This document shows positions 17,889 to 27,452 of a DNA stretch of 64,000 bases, piece by piece. How positions within the stretch are numbered: the first letter of the stretch is position 1; each line of letters starts with the position of its first letter. A program made the translations under genes and the position numbers. Source of the DNA: Candidatus Binatia bacterium (GTDB lineage: Bacteria > Desulfobacterota > Binatia > Bin18). Location of the stretch: NCBI GenBank assembly GCA_951812575.1, contig OX638322.1:4034501-4098500 (forward strand), read 5' to 3'. The notes under the pieces are model-generated. The model made no database searches and was not told the DNA's origin. It saw only the letters and a list, made by a program, of their open reading frames with translations.

Positions 17889-19556
17889 ATGAGCGAAGCC
17901 TTTTCTCCCGCAGACACGCACAAGCTTGCCCCCTTCTTCACCAGTCTGACTGAGCCCATCTTTGGCCTGAAACTCCCCCAAGAAGTCGCCGGCGCCCTCT
18001 TCTCCCGCTACAGCCGGTCGTCAAAAAGCCTGCGTCAAATTTTTCTGGACGAATTTCTCGGTCAGGCGGACCTCCAGGGCAGTCTGTCTGGCGATGGAGC
18101 CGCTCCAAGCGACGATGGCCAAGCAATCCAAAAGGCACGGGCGTTCTATGACCGCGTCCTCGTCGGCTATGGAGACGATTCGGTGGCTCAACTTGGTGGC
18201 GCGCATATCGCATGTGAAGGAATCTCAAACGTTGCCGCCAAGATTCTTGAAGACGCCCGGATCGGCATTGCTCCGCTAGAGAAGTCGACCCGCTATGTCC
18301 GGTTTGATACCCCCGGTCCTGACGGCGATTATCTCTTCTATAAAGAACCGACGATTATGAGCTCGCCGCATCGGACGGCGTATCTCACCTGCATGCGCCA
18401 TCTGTTCGAGACCTATGCCGCTCAAATCGAGCCCATGATCGCCTTCGTGCGAGACAGTCTGCCCATCGATACCGTCGAGTGGAAGCATCCACAAACGGGC
18501 GACCCCCTCACCTATGCAAACGCACAGAAGGATGAAACCCTCAGAAAATGGGCCGAGGGAGCGTATCGCTCGACCGTCAGAGCGCAGGCGTGCGACATCC
18601 TTCGTTCGTATCTCCCGGCAGCGACGCTGACGAACGTGGGACTCTTCGGTGTCGGCCAGGCATTTGAACATCTGCTCAATAAACTGTATTCACTGCATAT
18701 TGCCGAAGCTCGTGGCATTGCCGAGCCTATGCACTCGGCTCTCAACCTGCTGATCCCCTCTTTCGTCAAACGCGCGCAACGAAGTGAATACCTGGTCCAG
18801 ACAACGGCTGATAGCCGAGCGCTGGCACAAACCCTCCTGGACGGCTATGCCGTTCAATCGACCGGGCCAGTCAGCCTTATCGACTACGACCGCCACGCGG
18901 AAGACCAGGTTCTCGCAGCCATTCTCTACCCAAATGCCCGCCTGCCGCTCGGTCAGGTGCGCTCGCTGGTCAAAAAACTTCAGGCAGAACAACGGGAACA
19001 GGTCTTCGACGCCTACATCGGACAACGCCGGCATCGTCGCGACAAACCTGGCCGTGCCCTTGAGCACGCCTATTATACGTTTGACATCATTGGCAATCTG
19101 GGACTCTACCGCGACTTGCAGCGGCATAGGATCCTCACCCAGGAGCGCCAGGATTTCACCACCGCGCACGGCTATGACACGCCGCCTGAGATTGAGCAGG
19201 CCGGCTTTCAAGCGTCATTTACGGATTGCATGGAACGGGCGGCCGCGGTGTATGAGCAAATCTCCGCTGATCTTCCGTCCGAGGCACAATACATCGTACC
19301 GTTTGCCTATCGGGTCCGCTGGTATATGAAGCTCAACCTGCGCGAGGCCATTCATATGGGTGAACTCCGCACCCTGCCGCAAGGCCACCCGGACTATCGT
19401 TTTATTATCCAGGAAATGTGGCGGCTCATCGGCGAGGTCCACCCGACCCTCGCCCGGAGCGCGACCTTCCTCGATTGGCAGACGTATCGCTTAGGTCGTC
19501 TACAAGCTGAAATGCGGACCGAGTATAAAAAGTCTCGACTTACCCCGGCCACTTGA
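17889..19556 (+). CDS. Double-length FAD-dependent thymidylate synthase (ThyX)-like protein
   Basis: 555 residues from ATG 17889, about twice a normal ThyX. The N-half carries GDDSVAQLGGAHIACEGISN and EKSTRYVRFD, recalling the ThyX substrate loop; the C-half carries LYRDLQRHRILTQERQDF near residue 410, where the canonical RHRxxSxNE motif is degenerate. ThyX makes dTMP from dUMP with methylene-THF and FADH2. The altered motif leaves open whether this protein is a synthase or a diverged flavoprotein. The 3' end overlaps the convergent EthD-like gene by 17 bases. Confidence 0.75.
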   Translation: MSEAFSPADTHKLAPFFTSLTEPIFGLKLPQEVAGALFSRYSRSSKSLRQIFLDEFLGQADLQGSLSGDGAAPSDDGQAIQKARAFYDRVLVGYGDDSVAQLGGAHIACEGISNVAAKILEDARIGIAPLEKSTRYVRFDTPGPDGDYLFYKEPTIMSSPHRTAYLTCMRHLFETYAAQIEPMIAFVRDSLPIDTVEWKHPQTGDPLTYANAQKDETLRKWAEGAYRSTVRAQACDILRSYLPAATLTNVGLFGVGQAFEHLLNKLYSLHIAEARGIAEPMHSALNLLIPSFVKRAQRSEYLVQTTADSRALAQTLLDGYAVQSTGPVSLIDYDRHAEDQVLAAILYPNARLPLGQVRSLVKKLQAEQREQVFDAYIGQRRHRRDKPGRALEHAYYTFDIIGNLGLYRDLQRHRILTQERQDFTTAHGYDTPPEIEQAGFQASFTDCMERAAAVYEQISADLPSEAQYIVPFAYRVRWYMKLNLREAIHMGELRTLPQGHPDYRFIIQEMWRLIGEVHPTLARSATFLDWQTYRLGRLQAEMRTEYKKSRLTPAT

Positions 19557-20214
19557 CCTGATGCTCTTGGGCCATGAAGTTGGTAATGAGCGCTTGATCC
19601 AAGAATTTCGCACCATCCGGCCACGAACCTTCGGTAAACTCTTTTGAATTGACCAGCCTATCCCAGGCCGCCAGGTCTTCGACCCAAAGTTGGGCCACGC
19701 CATCCCATTTCGGCTCGGCATAGCTATAGGCCGCGTCGATGGTATGGCACTGCACATAGCGCTGGAGACCAGGCAACTCACACACAATCGGGCCGTGGAC
19801 ATTGGTCCAGTATTTCCGAAAGTCGGCAAGGTTCATGCCTGGCTTTCGTTTGAGCTGAAAAATGCCTTTCACCTGCTGTGGGGTTTGTGGACCGTCCTTG
19901 ATGACGTGGTCTTGTGTCACCAGCCATTCCACGCGGTTCATATCGATGAAATTCGGTTCATCGACGAGCGCACCGCTCACATATGCGGCACTCGCACGCA
20001 GGGCATCCATCGCCGCCTGGTCCTCAATCCACGCTTCCGCCGCCCCATCATAGGGAGAGTTCGTTCCCTCCAATGGAATACGGTGACTCTGCTCATACCG
20101 CCAGGTCTGAGCGATACGCGCGGCAATCGGGCCGTGGGTGTCCTTCCAATAGTGATGAAACTCCTCATCACTCAAAGATGGCTTTCTGGTAATGAAATAG
20201 AGCAGGTGCAACAT
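19540..20214 (-). CDS. EthD-like dimeric alpha/beta-barrel protein, two domains
   Basis: 224 residues. Two similar halves each start with a strand and a helix bearing a HGP motif: FHHYWKDTHGPIAARI (residues about 20-35) and FRKYWTNVHGPIVCEL (about 132-147). The halves look like an internal duplication of the EthD ferredoxin-like domain, found in monooxygenase or decarboxylase-like enzymes and accessory proteins of xenobiotic breakdown. AAGGAGG precedes the ATG. A perfect 17-bp tandem repeat lies immediately upstream. The reaction is unknown. Confidence 0.75.
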   Translation of the reverse strand: MLHLLYFITRKPSLSDEEFHHYWKDTHGPIAARIAQTWRYEQSHRIPLEGTNSPYDGAAEAWIEDQAAMDALRASAAYVSGALVDEPNFIDMNRVEWLVTQDHVIKDGPQTPQQVKGIFQLKRKPGMNLADFRKYWTNVHGPIVCELPGLQRYVQCHTIDAAYSYAEPKWDGVAQLWVEDLAAWDRLVNSKEFTEGSWPDGAKFLDQALITNFMAQEHQVKWPG

Positions 20215-20229
20215 GTCTTGGCCTCCTTT

Positions 20230-20263
20230 ATATCTATGCTCACTCGATATCTATGCTCACTCG
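20230..20263. repeat. Perfect 17-bp tandem duplication upstream of the EthD-like gene
   Basis: Two identical adjacent copies (20230-20246 and 20247-20263) of ATATCTATGCTCACTCG. On the minus strand each copy ends in CATAGATAT, so the repeat duplicates a -10-like element just ahead of the Shine-Dalgarno sequence of the EthD-like gene. It could be a regulator site or a recent slip duplication. Confidence 0.7.
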
Positions 20264-20315
20264 CTGTCTTGTATACTTTTGGAGCAGCCTGGACAAACGC
20301 TTCGCGGGGCGGGTG

Positions 20316-20897
20316 TCACCCCGACTGCGTCGTGGACAGCTTCTCTTCCTGCTCATTAAACCACCTGAAGGCGCGCGATAAATACTGTAATCCCGAAATC
20401 GTGACGGTGGCTCCGGCAAGAACCTCGCTTGTATCCCGGAGGAGTGGGATTTGCCAAGCGGCATTATGCAGGGCGACCAGAGCCATGATGACCGTCAACA
20501 ACTGAAAAAAAGTACTGGCCTTGCCAATGAGCGTTGGACGGACTTCGATGGCATGGCCCGTGACAAAAAACAGCACACTATAGCCGATCAGAATAATAAC
20601 ATCCCGCATGATGACCAGGACCGCAAGCCAGCGAGGAATATCACCTAAAAAGGCGAGAATGACAAAGGAACTCACCAGGAGCAGTTTATCGGCCAGGGGG
20701 TCGATGAACGCGCCTAATGTCGTGCGCGCGTCCAGCCAGCGAGCAAGCAAGCCATCCAGGGAGTCGGTAATGCCCGCCAGAATGAAGACGATCAGCGCTT
20801 CGGTGTAGCGTTCGTCCACCAACAGGATCAAAAAGATCGGAATCGCCCCTATGCGTAACAGGGTGATGAGGTTGGGAAGATTGAGTACAGAGAACAC
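20316..20897 (-). CDS. pgsA: CDP-diacylglycerol--glycerol-3-phosphate 3-phosphatidyltransferase
   Basis: 193 residues. The CDP-alcohol phosphatidyltransferase signature D-G-x2-A-R-x8-G-x3-D-x3-D is intact in SLDGLLARWLDARTTLGAFIDPLADK (spans residues about 47-72). Several membrane helices surround it. The N-terminus NLPNLITLLRIGAIPIFLI is typical of PgsA, which makes phosphatidylglycerol phosphate at the inner membrane. It is the last gene of the guaB-guaA-dnaE-hflX-pgsA run, 29 bases after hflX. Confidence 0.9.
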   Translation of the reverse strand: MFSVLNLPNLITLLRIGAIPIFLILLVDERYTEALIVFILAGITDSLDGLLARWLDARTTLGAFIDPLADKLLLVSSFVILAFLGDIPRWLAVLVIMRDVIILIGYSVLFFVTGHAIEVRPTLIGKASTFFQLLTVIMALVALHNAAWQIPLLRDTSEVLAGATVTISGLQYLSRAFRWFNEQEEKLSTTQSG

Positions 20898-20926
20898 CGG
20901 GAATCAGGAATCCTCTTCTTTAATAT

Positions 20927-22357
20927 CTAGGCCTTAGCGCTCAAGTCGGCCTGGGCCAGACGTTTCTTGAGTTGGCCTGCCACTTTCGCCGACACCCGCG
21001 TTGCCACCTGCACACAGGTCTCCGTATAGGTTTCTTCTATCACTGTTCCGCTGCGTCGCAACCAGGCCATCAGCGCCCCACTGCCAAGCGGCACCTCAAC
21101 CTCGATTACCTCTTGATCGAGGCTACACAGCCGGGCGATTTCCTCTACCAGCGGGGCGATGCCAATCCCATGCTTTGCAGAGATGTGAAGCACCCTATCC
21201 CGTTCATAGTCTCGCCCGTTCATCGTAGACGCTGAGGGAGCACCCCACCAGTCGTCCGCATCGCATTCGGCATCCCATTGAACCTTACCATCTGCCGTTT
21301 GAGTCAGGCCGTCAATCTTATTGAAAACGGTAATGGTCGGTTTATTCCCAACCCCCATGTCTTCGAGCACACCTTCGGCAATACGTTGATGCTCGAACCA
21401 GCGCGAATGGGTCGCATCAATCACGTGCAGCAACACATCCGCCGTCCGTATCTCTTCCAGCGTCCCCTTGAACGCGTCCACGAGTTGGTGCGGAAGTTTA
21501 TTGATAAGACCGACCGTATCAATTAGAAGAACAGTTTGGCCGTTCGGCAGATCAAGCCGACGGCTGGTTGGGTCAAGCGTGGCAAACAGCTTGTCTTCGA
21601 CAAAGACCTCAGCTTGGGTCAGACGATTCATCAAGGTCGATTTTCCTGCATTGGTATACCCGACGAGAGCAACACAGGGGAAGGGAACCCTCCGCCGTTC
21701 CTGCCGGTGCAGAGCACGGGTGCGTTCGACCTCGCGCAGTTTGCGGCGCAGGGTCGCAATGCGCTCGCGAATACGGCGTCGATCCACTTCAAGCTGCGAT
21801 TCGCCGGGGCCACGTGTCCCTACCCCGCCACCCAGGCGCGACAGGTGCGTCCATTGGCGCGTGAGTCGAGGACGCAGGTATTCAAGCTGAGCCAGCTCAA
21901 CTTGTAATTTACCCGCTTGACTGCGGGCGCGTTGGGCAAAAATATCGAGGATCAATTGGCTCCGGTCAATGACCTTACAACACAGCCCCCGTTCTAAATT
22001 ACGCTGCTGAGCCGGAGACAAGCTCTCGTCAAAGATCACAACCCCGGCCTGGAACTCCTCCCGGAGTTGTTTCACTTCCTTAATCTTGCCGGTCCCGATA
22101 AACGAGGCAGGATGGACCCCTTGGCGCAGATGCTGAATAGTCTGACCTGAGACCGTCAGACCGGCGGTCTCGCTCAGGCGAGCGAGTTCTTCGATCGACT
22201 CTTGCGCTGAGAGGAGCCTAGGCTCGGCCGCCCTATTTGGCCCCCCATAGTCCACGCCGACAAGAAAAGCCTGCTCCGGCGGTGGAGTGTGTTCATATGG
22301 GTGTCGACGCCGGCGGCCAGCCACAGGAAGTTGTATCCTTTTCTTTTCTATGGACAT
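20927..22357 (-). CDS. hflX: GTPase HflX
   Basis: 476 residues from ATG 22357, one base after the dnaE stop; an in-frame ATG at 22402 inside dnaE is the alternative. The HflX N-domain (LVGVDYGG, GTGKIKEVKQL, VVIFDESLSPAQQRNLE), the GRGRGQGE-equivalent segment LSRLGGGVGTRGPGESQLE, and the G-domain motifs GYTNAGKST near residue 230, DTVG and NKID are all present. HflX binds 50S ribosomes and rescues or splits stalled and heat-damaged ribosomes. The close join to dnaE suggests coupled translation. Confidence 0.92.
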   Translation of the reverse strand: MSIEKKRIQLPVAGRRRRHPYEHTPPPEQAFLVGVDYGGPNRAAEPRLLSAQESIEELARLSETAGLTVSGQTIQHLRQGVHPASFIGTGKIKEVKQLREEFQAGVVIFDESLSPAQQRNLERGLCCKVIDRSQLILDIFAQRARSQAGKLQVELAQLEYLRPRLTRQWTHLSRLGGGVGTRGPGESQLEVDRRRIRERIATLRRKLREVERTRALHRQERRRVPFPCVALVGYTNAGKSTLMNRLTQAEVFVEDKLFATLDPTSRRLDLPNGQTVLLIDTVGLINKLPHQLVDAFKGTLEEIRTADVLLHVIDATHSRWFEHQRIAEGVLEDMGVGNKPTITVFNKIDGLTQTADGKVQWDAECDADDWWGAPSASTMNGRDYERDRVLHISAKHGIGIAPLVEEIARLCSLDQEVIEVEVPLGSGALMAWLRRSGTVIEETYTETCVQVATRVSAKVAGQLKKRLAQADLSAKA

Positions 22358-22358
22358 G

Positions 22359-25300
22359 CTACTGAAACGAGGCGACGCCACGGTCAAACAATTGTTCGAC
22401 ATCCGTCAGCATCTCCGCCGTCGGCGCGACCTTGAGCTGTTCCGGCAGTGAGATGATCGTTTCGGAATGGTCCGGATGGAGCACGTGCAAAAACGTCTGA
22501 CACTGACCCTGGTGTTTTGTCAGGACCGTCTTGAGTTCAACGATATCTTCCTTGGTCGTGCTGTCGGCCGGCACCTGGATATGGACCTGCTTGACTTCAG
22601 CTTCCGCCACGGCGTCAAGCGGGACAATCTCATTGGCAATAATTTGACACCGCTCCTCATCGACATCGAGTGAACCGCTCACCAGTACCGGCTGCTCGGA
22701 GTGGACTTCGGCTTCATGACGCCGATAGGATTCCGGCCATACAATGACTTCAACACCCCCGGCCTTGTCCTCCAGGGTATACGTCGCGTACCGATCTCCC
22801 TTTTTGTTATTCTTGAGTTTCAGCGACTGAATCACGCCGGCGAGACGAACCTTTTCTTGATGTCTGCGTCCCTTGAGATCCGCCGTGGTCAGGGAGGTCA
22901 CACCGTGCAGCCGGCCAACATACTTATCCAGCGGGTGGCCGGTAATAAAAAAGCCGAGCGTCTCGCGTTCCTTATTCAGCTTCTCGATATCCGACCACTC
23001 TTCAGTCTGGGGCAGCTCAGGCAGGGCCGGGTCCGCGCCGCCATTCGCAAATAAGCCCATCTGGTTGGCATTGCTGTGACCACTCGCCTTTTGGGCGGCC
23101 CAGCGCATAACGTCTTCAACGCCAGCCAGGAGCTGGGCGCGGGGCGTCTGAAACGAATCACACGCCCCGCATTTAATCAAACTCTCCATCACTCGTTTAT
23201 TCGCTTGCGAGCTCTGCACCCGAGTACAAAAGTCATAGAGGTCGGTAAAGGGGCCATCCTGACGGGCTTCCTGAATCACCTCAATCGCTTTGGACCCAAC
23301 ACCCTTTACCGCGCCGAGCCCAAAGCGAATAGTCTGACCGCGAACGGTAAAATCCTCACCGCTTTCATTCACGTCGGGTGGCAGCACCGGGATGTTATGC
23401 GTCCGACATTCTGCCATGTTTTTATACGTTTTATTGGTATCACCCATTTCCAGACTGGTGAGGGCCGCCATGAATTCCTGCGGGAAGTGGGCTTTCAGAT
23501 ACGCGGTTTGGTAGGAAATCAGAGCGTAGGAGGCCGCATGGGATTTATTAAATCCATACGCGGCAAAGGTCTCCATGGCGTCAAAAATTTCTCCGGCAAG
23601 TTTATCCTTAATCTTATTTTCCGACGCGCCTTTCAGGAATTTGGTCCGCTCCTCCTGCATGACTTCCTTTTTCTTTTTCCCCATGGCGCGGCGCAGATTA
23701 TCCGCGTCACTCAAGGAGTACGCGGCCAGGGTCTGCGCAATCTGCATGACCTGCTCTTGGTAAATCGTGACCCCATAGGTTTCTTTGAGAACGGGTTCAA
23801 GCAGCGGGTGGGGATAGGATACCGCCTCTTTACCATGTTTGCGCTTAATAAATTGTTCGGCCGCCCCGCTGTCGAGCGGCCCGGGTCGAAACAGGGCAAT
23901 CACCGCAAAGATGTCTTCAAAACAACTCGGCTTGAGCTGCGTGATCAGCTTGCGAATGCCACTCCCCTCCATCTGGAAAACACCGACCGTGTCCCCCCGG
24001 GTCAGCGATCGATAGGTTTGCTTGTCGTCAATCGGAATCGCGCTCAGATCAATCACAGTGTTGCGACTCTGCTCAATCCGCCTCACCACGTCGTGGATCA
24101 GCGTCAACGTCTTTAAGCCGAGAAAATCGAACTTGATCAGCCCAATGGTATCAACATCCGGGCCAGCATATTGGGTCAGAACATTTTTTTCTTTGTCAAC
24201 ATAGAGCGGCAGATGCTCGACAAGGGGGTTCGGTGCAATCACAATCCCAGCCGCGTGTTTTGAGGCATGGCGCAATAAGCCTTCGAGTTTCAGGGAGTGC
24301 GCAAAGAGCTTCTGCTCACGCCCCCCGTGTTCGCGCACCTCACGCAGTCGCGGCTCCATGTCGAGCGCGGTTTCCAGCGGGTGATCCTTACCCTGTTTTG
24401 GGGCGGGATAGAGTTTCGCAATACGGTCGGTTTCACCGTACGAGAACTCCAAAGCACGGCCTACGTCTTTAATCGCTTGTTTGCCTTTGAGGGTTCCGAA
24501 CGTAATGATCTGGGCAACCTTGTCCTCGCCATATTTGTCCTTGATATAGCGGATGACCTCGTCCCGCCGCTCGTAGCAGAAGTCTACATCAATATCGGGC
24601 ATGCTCTTCCGGCCCGGGTTCAGAAACCGCTCAAACAGCAACTGATAGCGGATGGGATCAATATCCGTAATCTTGAGCGCATAGGCAACGAGACTGCCCG
24701 CCGCCGACCCGCGGCCCGGACCAACCGGAATTCCCTGCGACCGGGCATAGCCAACGAAGTCGGCCACAATCAGGAAGTAGCCCGGGAAGCCCATTTCCCC
24801 AATAACTTTGAGTTCATAGTCCAGGCGGTCCCGATACGTCTGTTCTTTGGCGCTCTCCCAACCTTCGGCGGCGCGAAGGGGTTCGAGACGTTCTTCCAGG
24901 CCTTCGCGGGCCGTCTGTTCCAAACAGTCTTCCAGCGTCCCACCGGACTGCACGTCGTAGTGCGGGAAATAGAAGTTGCCAAAGGACAGGTCGAGGTTAC
25001 ACCGGTCTGCGACTTCGACGGTATTGGCAATCGCGTCGGGACAGTGGGAAAATTCGGCGACCATTTCCTCCGGGGTTTTGACATAGAGCTGGTCGGTCCC
25101 AAACCGCCAGCGATTCTCGTCGGACATGACCTTGGCGCTCTGGACGCACAGCAGGACTTCGTGGGCTTCAGCATCCTCGGCCTTCAGGTAATGACAGTCA
25201 TTGGTAGCAATCAGGGGGAGCGAGCGTTGTCGGGCCAGTTCGATCAGGGCCGGGTTGACCTTTTCCTGTTGCGGCAGGTGATTGGCCTGAACCTCGACAT

Positions 25301-25826
25301 AAAAACGCTCATCAAAAATCGCGGCGTATTCGTCGGCTGCGGCCCGGGCGCGTTTGCCATCGTCGCGCAGCATGGCGCGGGCCAGTTCGCCGCTGAGGCA
25401 GCCGGACAGGGCAATCAGGCCGCCGTTGAGTTCGCGTAGCAGTTCGCGGTCAACGCGGGGTTTGCGGTAGAAGCCCTCGGTGAATCCGGCCGTCACCAAG
25501 CGACACAGGTTGCGGTAGCCCTCCAGGTTCATGGCCAGCAGAATGAGATGGAAATTCCCGCCGTGTTCCAGGTCGTGCGCGCCGGCCGGCTGTTTGTCAA
25601 AGCGGCTCTGGGGCGCGACATACATTTCGCAGCCGATGATGGGTTTAATACCGTGGCTGGCCGCGGTGCGGTAGAAATCGATCGCGCCGAACATATTGCC
25701 GTGGTCGGTCATGGCCACCGCCGACATGCCGTGTTTCGCCACCCGCGGCATCAGGTGTGAGACCTTATTGGCCCCGTCCAGCAAGCTGTACTGCGTGTGC
25801 AAATGGAGATGTACAAACTCCTTCAC
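22359..25826 (-). CDS. dnaE: DNA polymerase III alpha subunit
   Basis: 1155 residues, full length for DnaE1. N-terminal PHP domain starts FVHLHLHTQYSLLDG. The palm domain has the catalytic PDIDVDF near residue 410, with GRGSAAGSLVAYAL and KLDLLGLKTL-like FDFLGLKTL around it. Helix-hairpin-helix and OB-fold regions lie in the C-terminal third (VRLAGVIQSLKLKNNKKGDRY). It is the replicative polymerase. It starts 12 bases after guaA and abuts hflX, so it is part of the gua operon. Confidence 0.95.
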   Translation of the reverse strand: MKEFVHLHLHTQYSLLDGANKVSHLMPRVAKHGMSAVAMTDHGNMFGAIDFYRTAASHGIKPIIGCEMYVAPQSRFDKQPAGAHDLEHGGNFHLILLAMNLEGYRNLCRLVTAGFTEGFYRKPRVDRELLRELNGGLIALSGCLSGELARAMLRDDGKRARAAADEYAAIFDERFYVEVQANHLPQQEKVNPALIELARQRSLPLIATNDCHYLKAEDAEAHEVLLCVQSAKVMSDENRWRFGTDQLYVKTPEEMVAEFSHCPDAIANTVEVADRCNLDLSFGNFYFPHYDVQSGGTLEDCLEQTAREGLEERLEPLRAAEGWESAKEQTYRDRLDYELKVIGEMGFPGYFLIVADFVGYARSQGIPVGPGRGSAAGSLVAYALKITDIDPIRYQLLFERFLNPGRKSMPDIDVDFCYERRDEVIRYIKDKYGEDKVAQIITFGTLKGKQAIKDVGRALEFSYGETDRIAKLYPAPKQGKDHPLETALDMEPRLREVREHGGREQKLFAHSLKLEGLLRHASKHAAGIVIAPNPLVEHLPLYVDKEKNVLTQYAGPDVDTIGLIKFDFLGLKTLTLIHDVVRRIEQSRNTVIDLSAIPIDDKQTYRSLTRGDTVGVFQMEGSGIRKLITQLKPSCFEDIFAVIALFRPGPLDSGAAEQFIKRKHGKEAVSYPHPLLEPVLKETYGVTIYQEQVMQIAQTLAAYSLSDADNLRRAMGKKKKEVMQEERTKFLKGASENKIKDKLAGEIFDAMETFAAYGFNKSHAASYALISYQTAYLKAHFPQEFMAALTSLEMGDTNKTYKNMAECRTHNIPVLPPDVNESGEDFTVRGQTIRFGLGAVKGVGSKAIEVIQEARQDGPFTDLYDFCTRVQSSQANKRVMESLIKCGACDSFQTPRAQLLAGVEDVMRWAAQKASGHSNANQMGLFANGGADPALPELPQTEEWSDIEKLNKERETLGFFITGHPLDKYVGRLHGVTSLTTADLKGRRHQEKVRLAGVIQSLKLKNNKKGDRYATYTLEDKAGGVEVIVWPESYRRHEAEVHSEQPVLVSGSLDVDEERCQIIANEIVPLDAVAEAEVKQVHIQVPADSTTKEDIVELKTVLTKHQGQCQTFLHVLHPDHSETIISLPEQLKVAPTAEMLTDVEQLFDRGVASFQ

Positions 25827-25838
25827 TCCATCCTCCCC

Positions 25839-27368
25839 TCACTCCCACTCAATGGTTGCCGGTGGTTTGGAAGAAATATCGTAGACGACCCTATTGATGC
25901 CGCGAACTTCGTTAATAATACGATTGGATATCGTACCCAGCAGCTCACCGGGCAGACGCGCCCAGTCCGCCGTCATGCCATCCACACTCTCAACGGCCCG
26001 TATGGCCACAACATACTCATACGTCCGCGCATCACCCATGACGCCAACCGTCTTGACCGGTAATAACACGGCGAAGGCCTGCCAGACCCGATCATAATAG
26101 CCCGCGGCCCGGATTTCCTCGTCGACAATGGCGTCCGAGGCACGCAGCAGATCCAGGAGCTCGGTCCGTACCGGGCCGAGTATACGAATCGCCAAACCCG
26201 GCCCAGGAAAAGGCTGGCGGCCGACGATGTCCTCGGGAAGACCAAGCAGCCGGCCCAGCCCACGCACCTCGTCCTTGAATAATTCCCGCAGCGGTTCCAC
26301 CAAGCTGAGCCGCATCCGTTCCGGCAGACCGCCGACATTGTGATGACTCTTGATAGTGGCCGCCGGCCCCTTAAACGAAACGGATTCAATCACGTCAGGA
26401 TACAGGGTGCCTTGGGCCAGGAATTCCACATCCGGCAGCGACGCCGCTTCTTCTTCGAAGACCTCAATAAAGACGTGGCCAATAATGCGCCGCTTGTGTT
26501 CCGGGTCGTCGACCCCGGCGAGGCGCTCAAGAAACCGCTCAGCCGCGTTGACTGGCCGGATATTCAGCCCCAGTTGAGAGAACACGCGCACGACGCTGCC
26601 TGCCTCGCCCTGACGCAAGAGGCCGTTGTCAACAAAAATACAGGTCAAACGGTCGCCAATCGCCCGATGGATCAAGAGGGCGACAACGGCTGAATCCACA
26701 CCGCCGCTCAGGCCGCACACGACCCGTTTGTCTCCGACTTGGTCACGGATGCGTTGGATTTCGCGTTCGATAAAGCCTTCCATCGTCCAGTCTGCGGCGC
26801 AGCCACAAATCCGAAAAAGGAAATTATGCAGGATGTCTTTCCCCCGCTCGGTGTGGACAACTTCGGGGTGAAACTGGACGCCGAAATACCGGCCCGCATC
26901 ATCACGGCAGGCGGCTATGGGTGAGTTGTCCGAACGGGCCAGGACCGTCCAGCCGGCTGGCAGAGATTCCATTTTGTCGCCATGGCTCATCCAGACCTGA
27001 GTCGATGCGGTAGACGAGAAACCGGCGAACAGGTCGGTCGTATCGTCAACAACCAGTTGGGCCGGACCGAACTCGCGCCGGTTGGCCTCGGCCACCTGCC
27101 CCCCGGCCAGTTGGTGCAGAACCCCCATGCCATAGCAGATGCCCAAAAACGGAACCGGCAGGCCGAGGATGGAGGCGGCGAGCGCCGGGGCGTCGGCGTC
27201 GTACACGCTGGCCGGCCCGCCCGACAGGATAATGCCTTCTGGATTCATGGCCTGAATACGGTCCACGGAAATATTGTACGGATGGATCTCGCAGTAGACG
27301 TACGCCTCGCGAATGCGGCGAGCAATCAACTGCGTATACTGACTACCGAAGTCGAGAACAAGAATCAT
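25839..27368 (-). CDS. guaA: GMP synthase (glutamine-hydrolysing)
   Basis: 509 residues. The N-terminal class I amidotransferase has its nucleophile in GICYGMGV (about residue 78) and the His/Glu pair in FHPEV. The ATP pyrophosphatase domain shows the P-loop GLSGGVDSAVVAL near residue 222. The C-terminal dimerisation domain ends SSKPPATIEWE, the usual GuaA ending. It converts XMP to GMP with glutamine and ATP. It lies 83 bases downstream of guaB, which supplies XMP. Confidence 0.96.
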   Translation of the reverse strand: MILVLDFGSQYTQLIARRIREAYVYCEIHPYNISVDRIQAMNPEGIILSGGPASVYDADAPALAASILGLPVPFLGICYGMGVLHQLAGGQVAEANRREFGPAQLVVDDTTDLFAGFSSTASTQVWMSHGDKMESLPAGWTVLARSDNSPIAACRDDAGRYFGVQFHPEVVHTERGKDILHNFLFRICGCAADWTMEGFIEREIQRIRDQVGDKRVVCGLSGGVDSAVVALLIHRAIGDRLTCIFVDNGLLRQGEAGSVVRVFSQLGLNIRPVNAAERFLERLAGVDDPEHKRRIIGHVFIEVFEEEAASLPDVEFLAQGTLYPDVIESVSFKGPAATIKSHHNVGGLPERMRLSLVEPLRELFKDEVRGLGRLLGLPEDIVGRQPFPGPGLAIRILGPVRTELLDLLRASDAIVDEEIRAAGYYDRVWQAFAVLLPVKTVGVMGDARTYEYVVAIRAVESVDGMTADWARLPGELLGTISNRIINEVRGINRVVYDISSKPPATIEWE

Positions 27369-27419
27369 AACTGCCAGTCACAGTTGTTCGGACGAGAGGC
27401 ATACCATTACCTCAACGGT

Positions 27420-27452
27420 GTGAGTGACTCTGTACATACCCAGTTCACTCAC
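27420..27452 (-). other. Intercistronic hairpin between guaB and guaA
   Basis: A perfect 8-bp inverted repeat (GTGAGTGA and TCACTCAC) with a 17-base loop begins at the last base of the guaB stop codon. No U-run follows on the minus strand, so it is not a standard terminator. It could protect the upstream mRNA or adjust guaA expression. Confidence 0.4.

Noticed and set aside
24297..25439. Long plus-strand ORF of 380 codons inside dnaE
   Set aside because: Antisense shadow of a highly conserved dnaE region; no motif or ribosome site.
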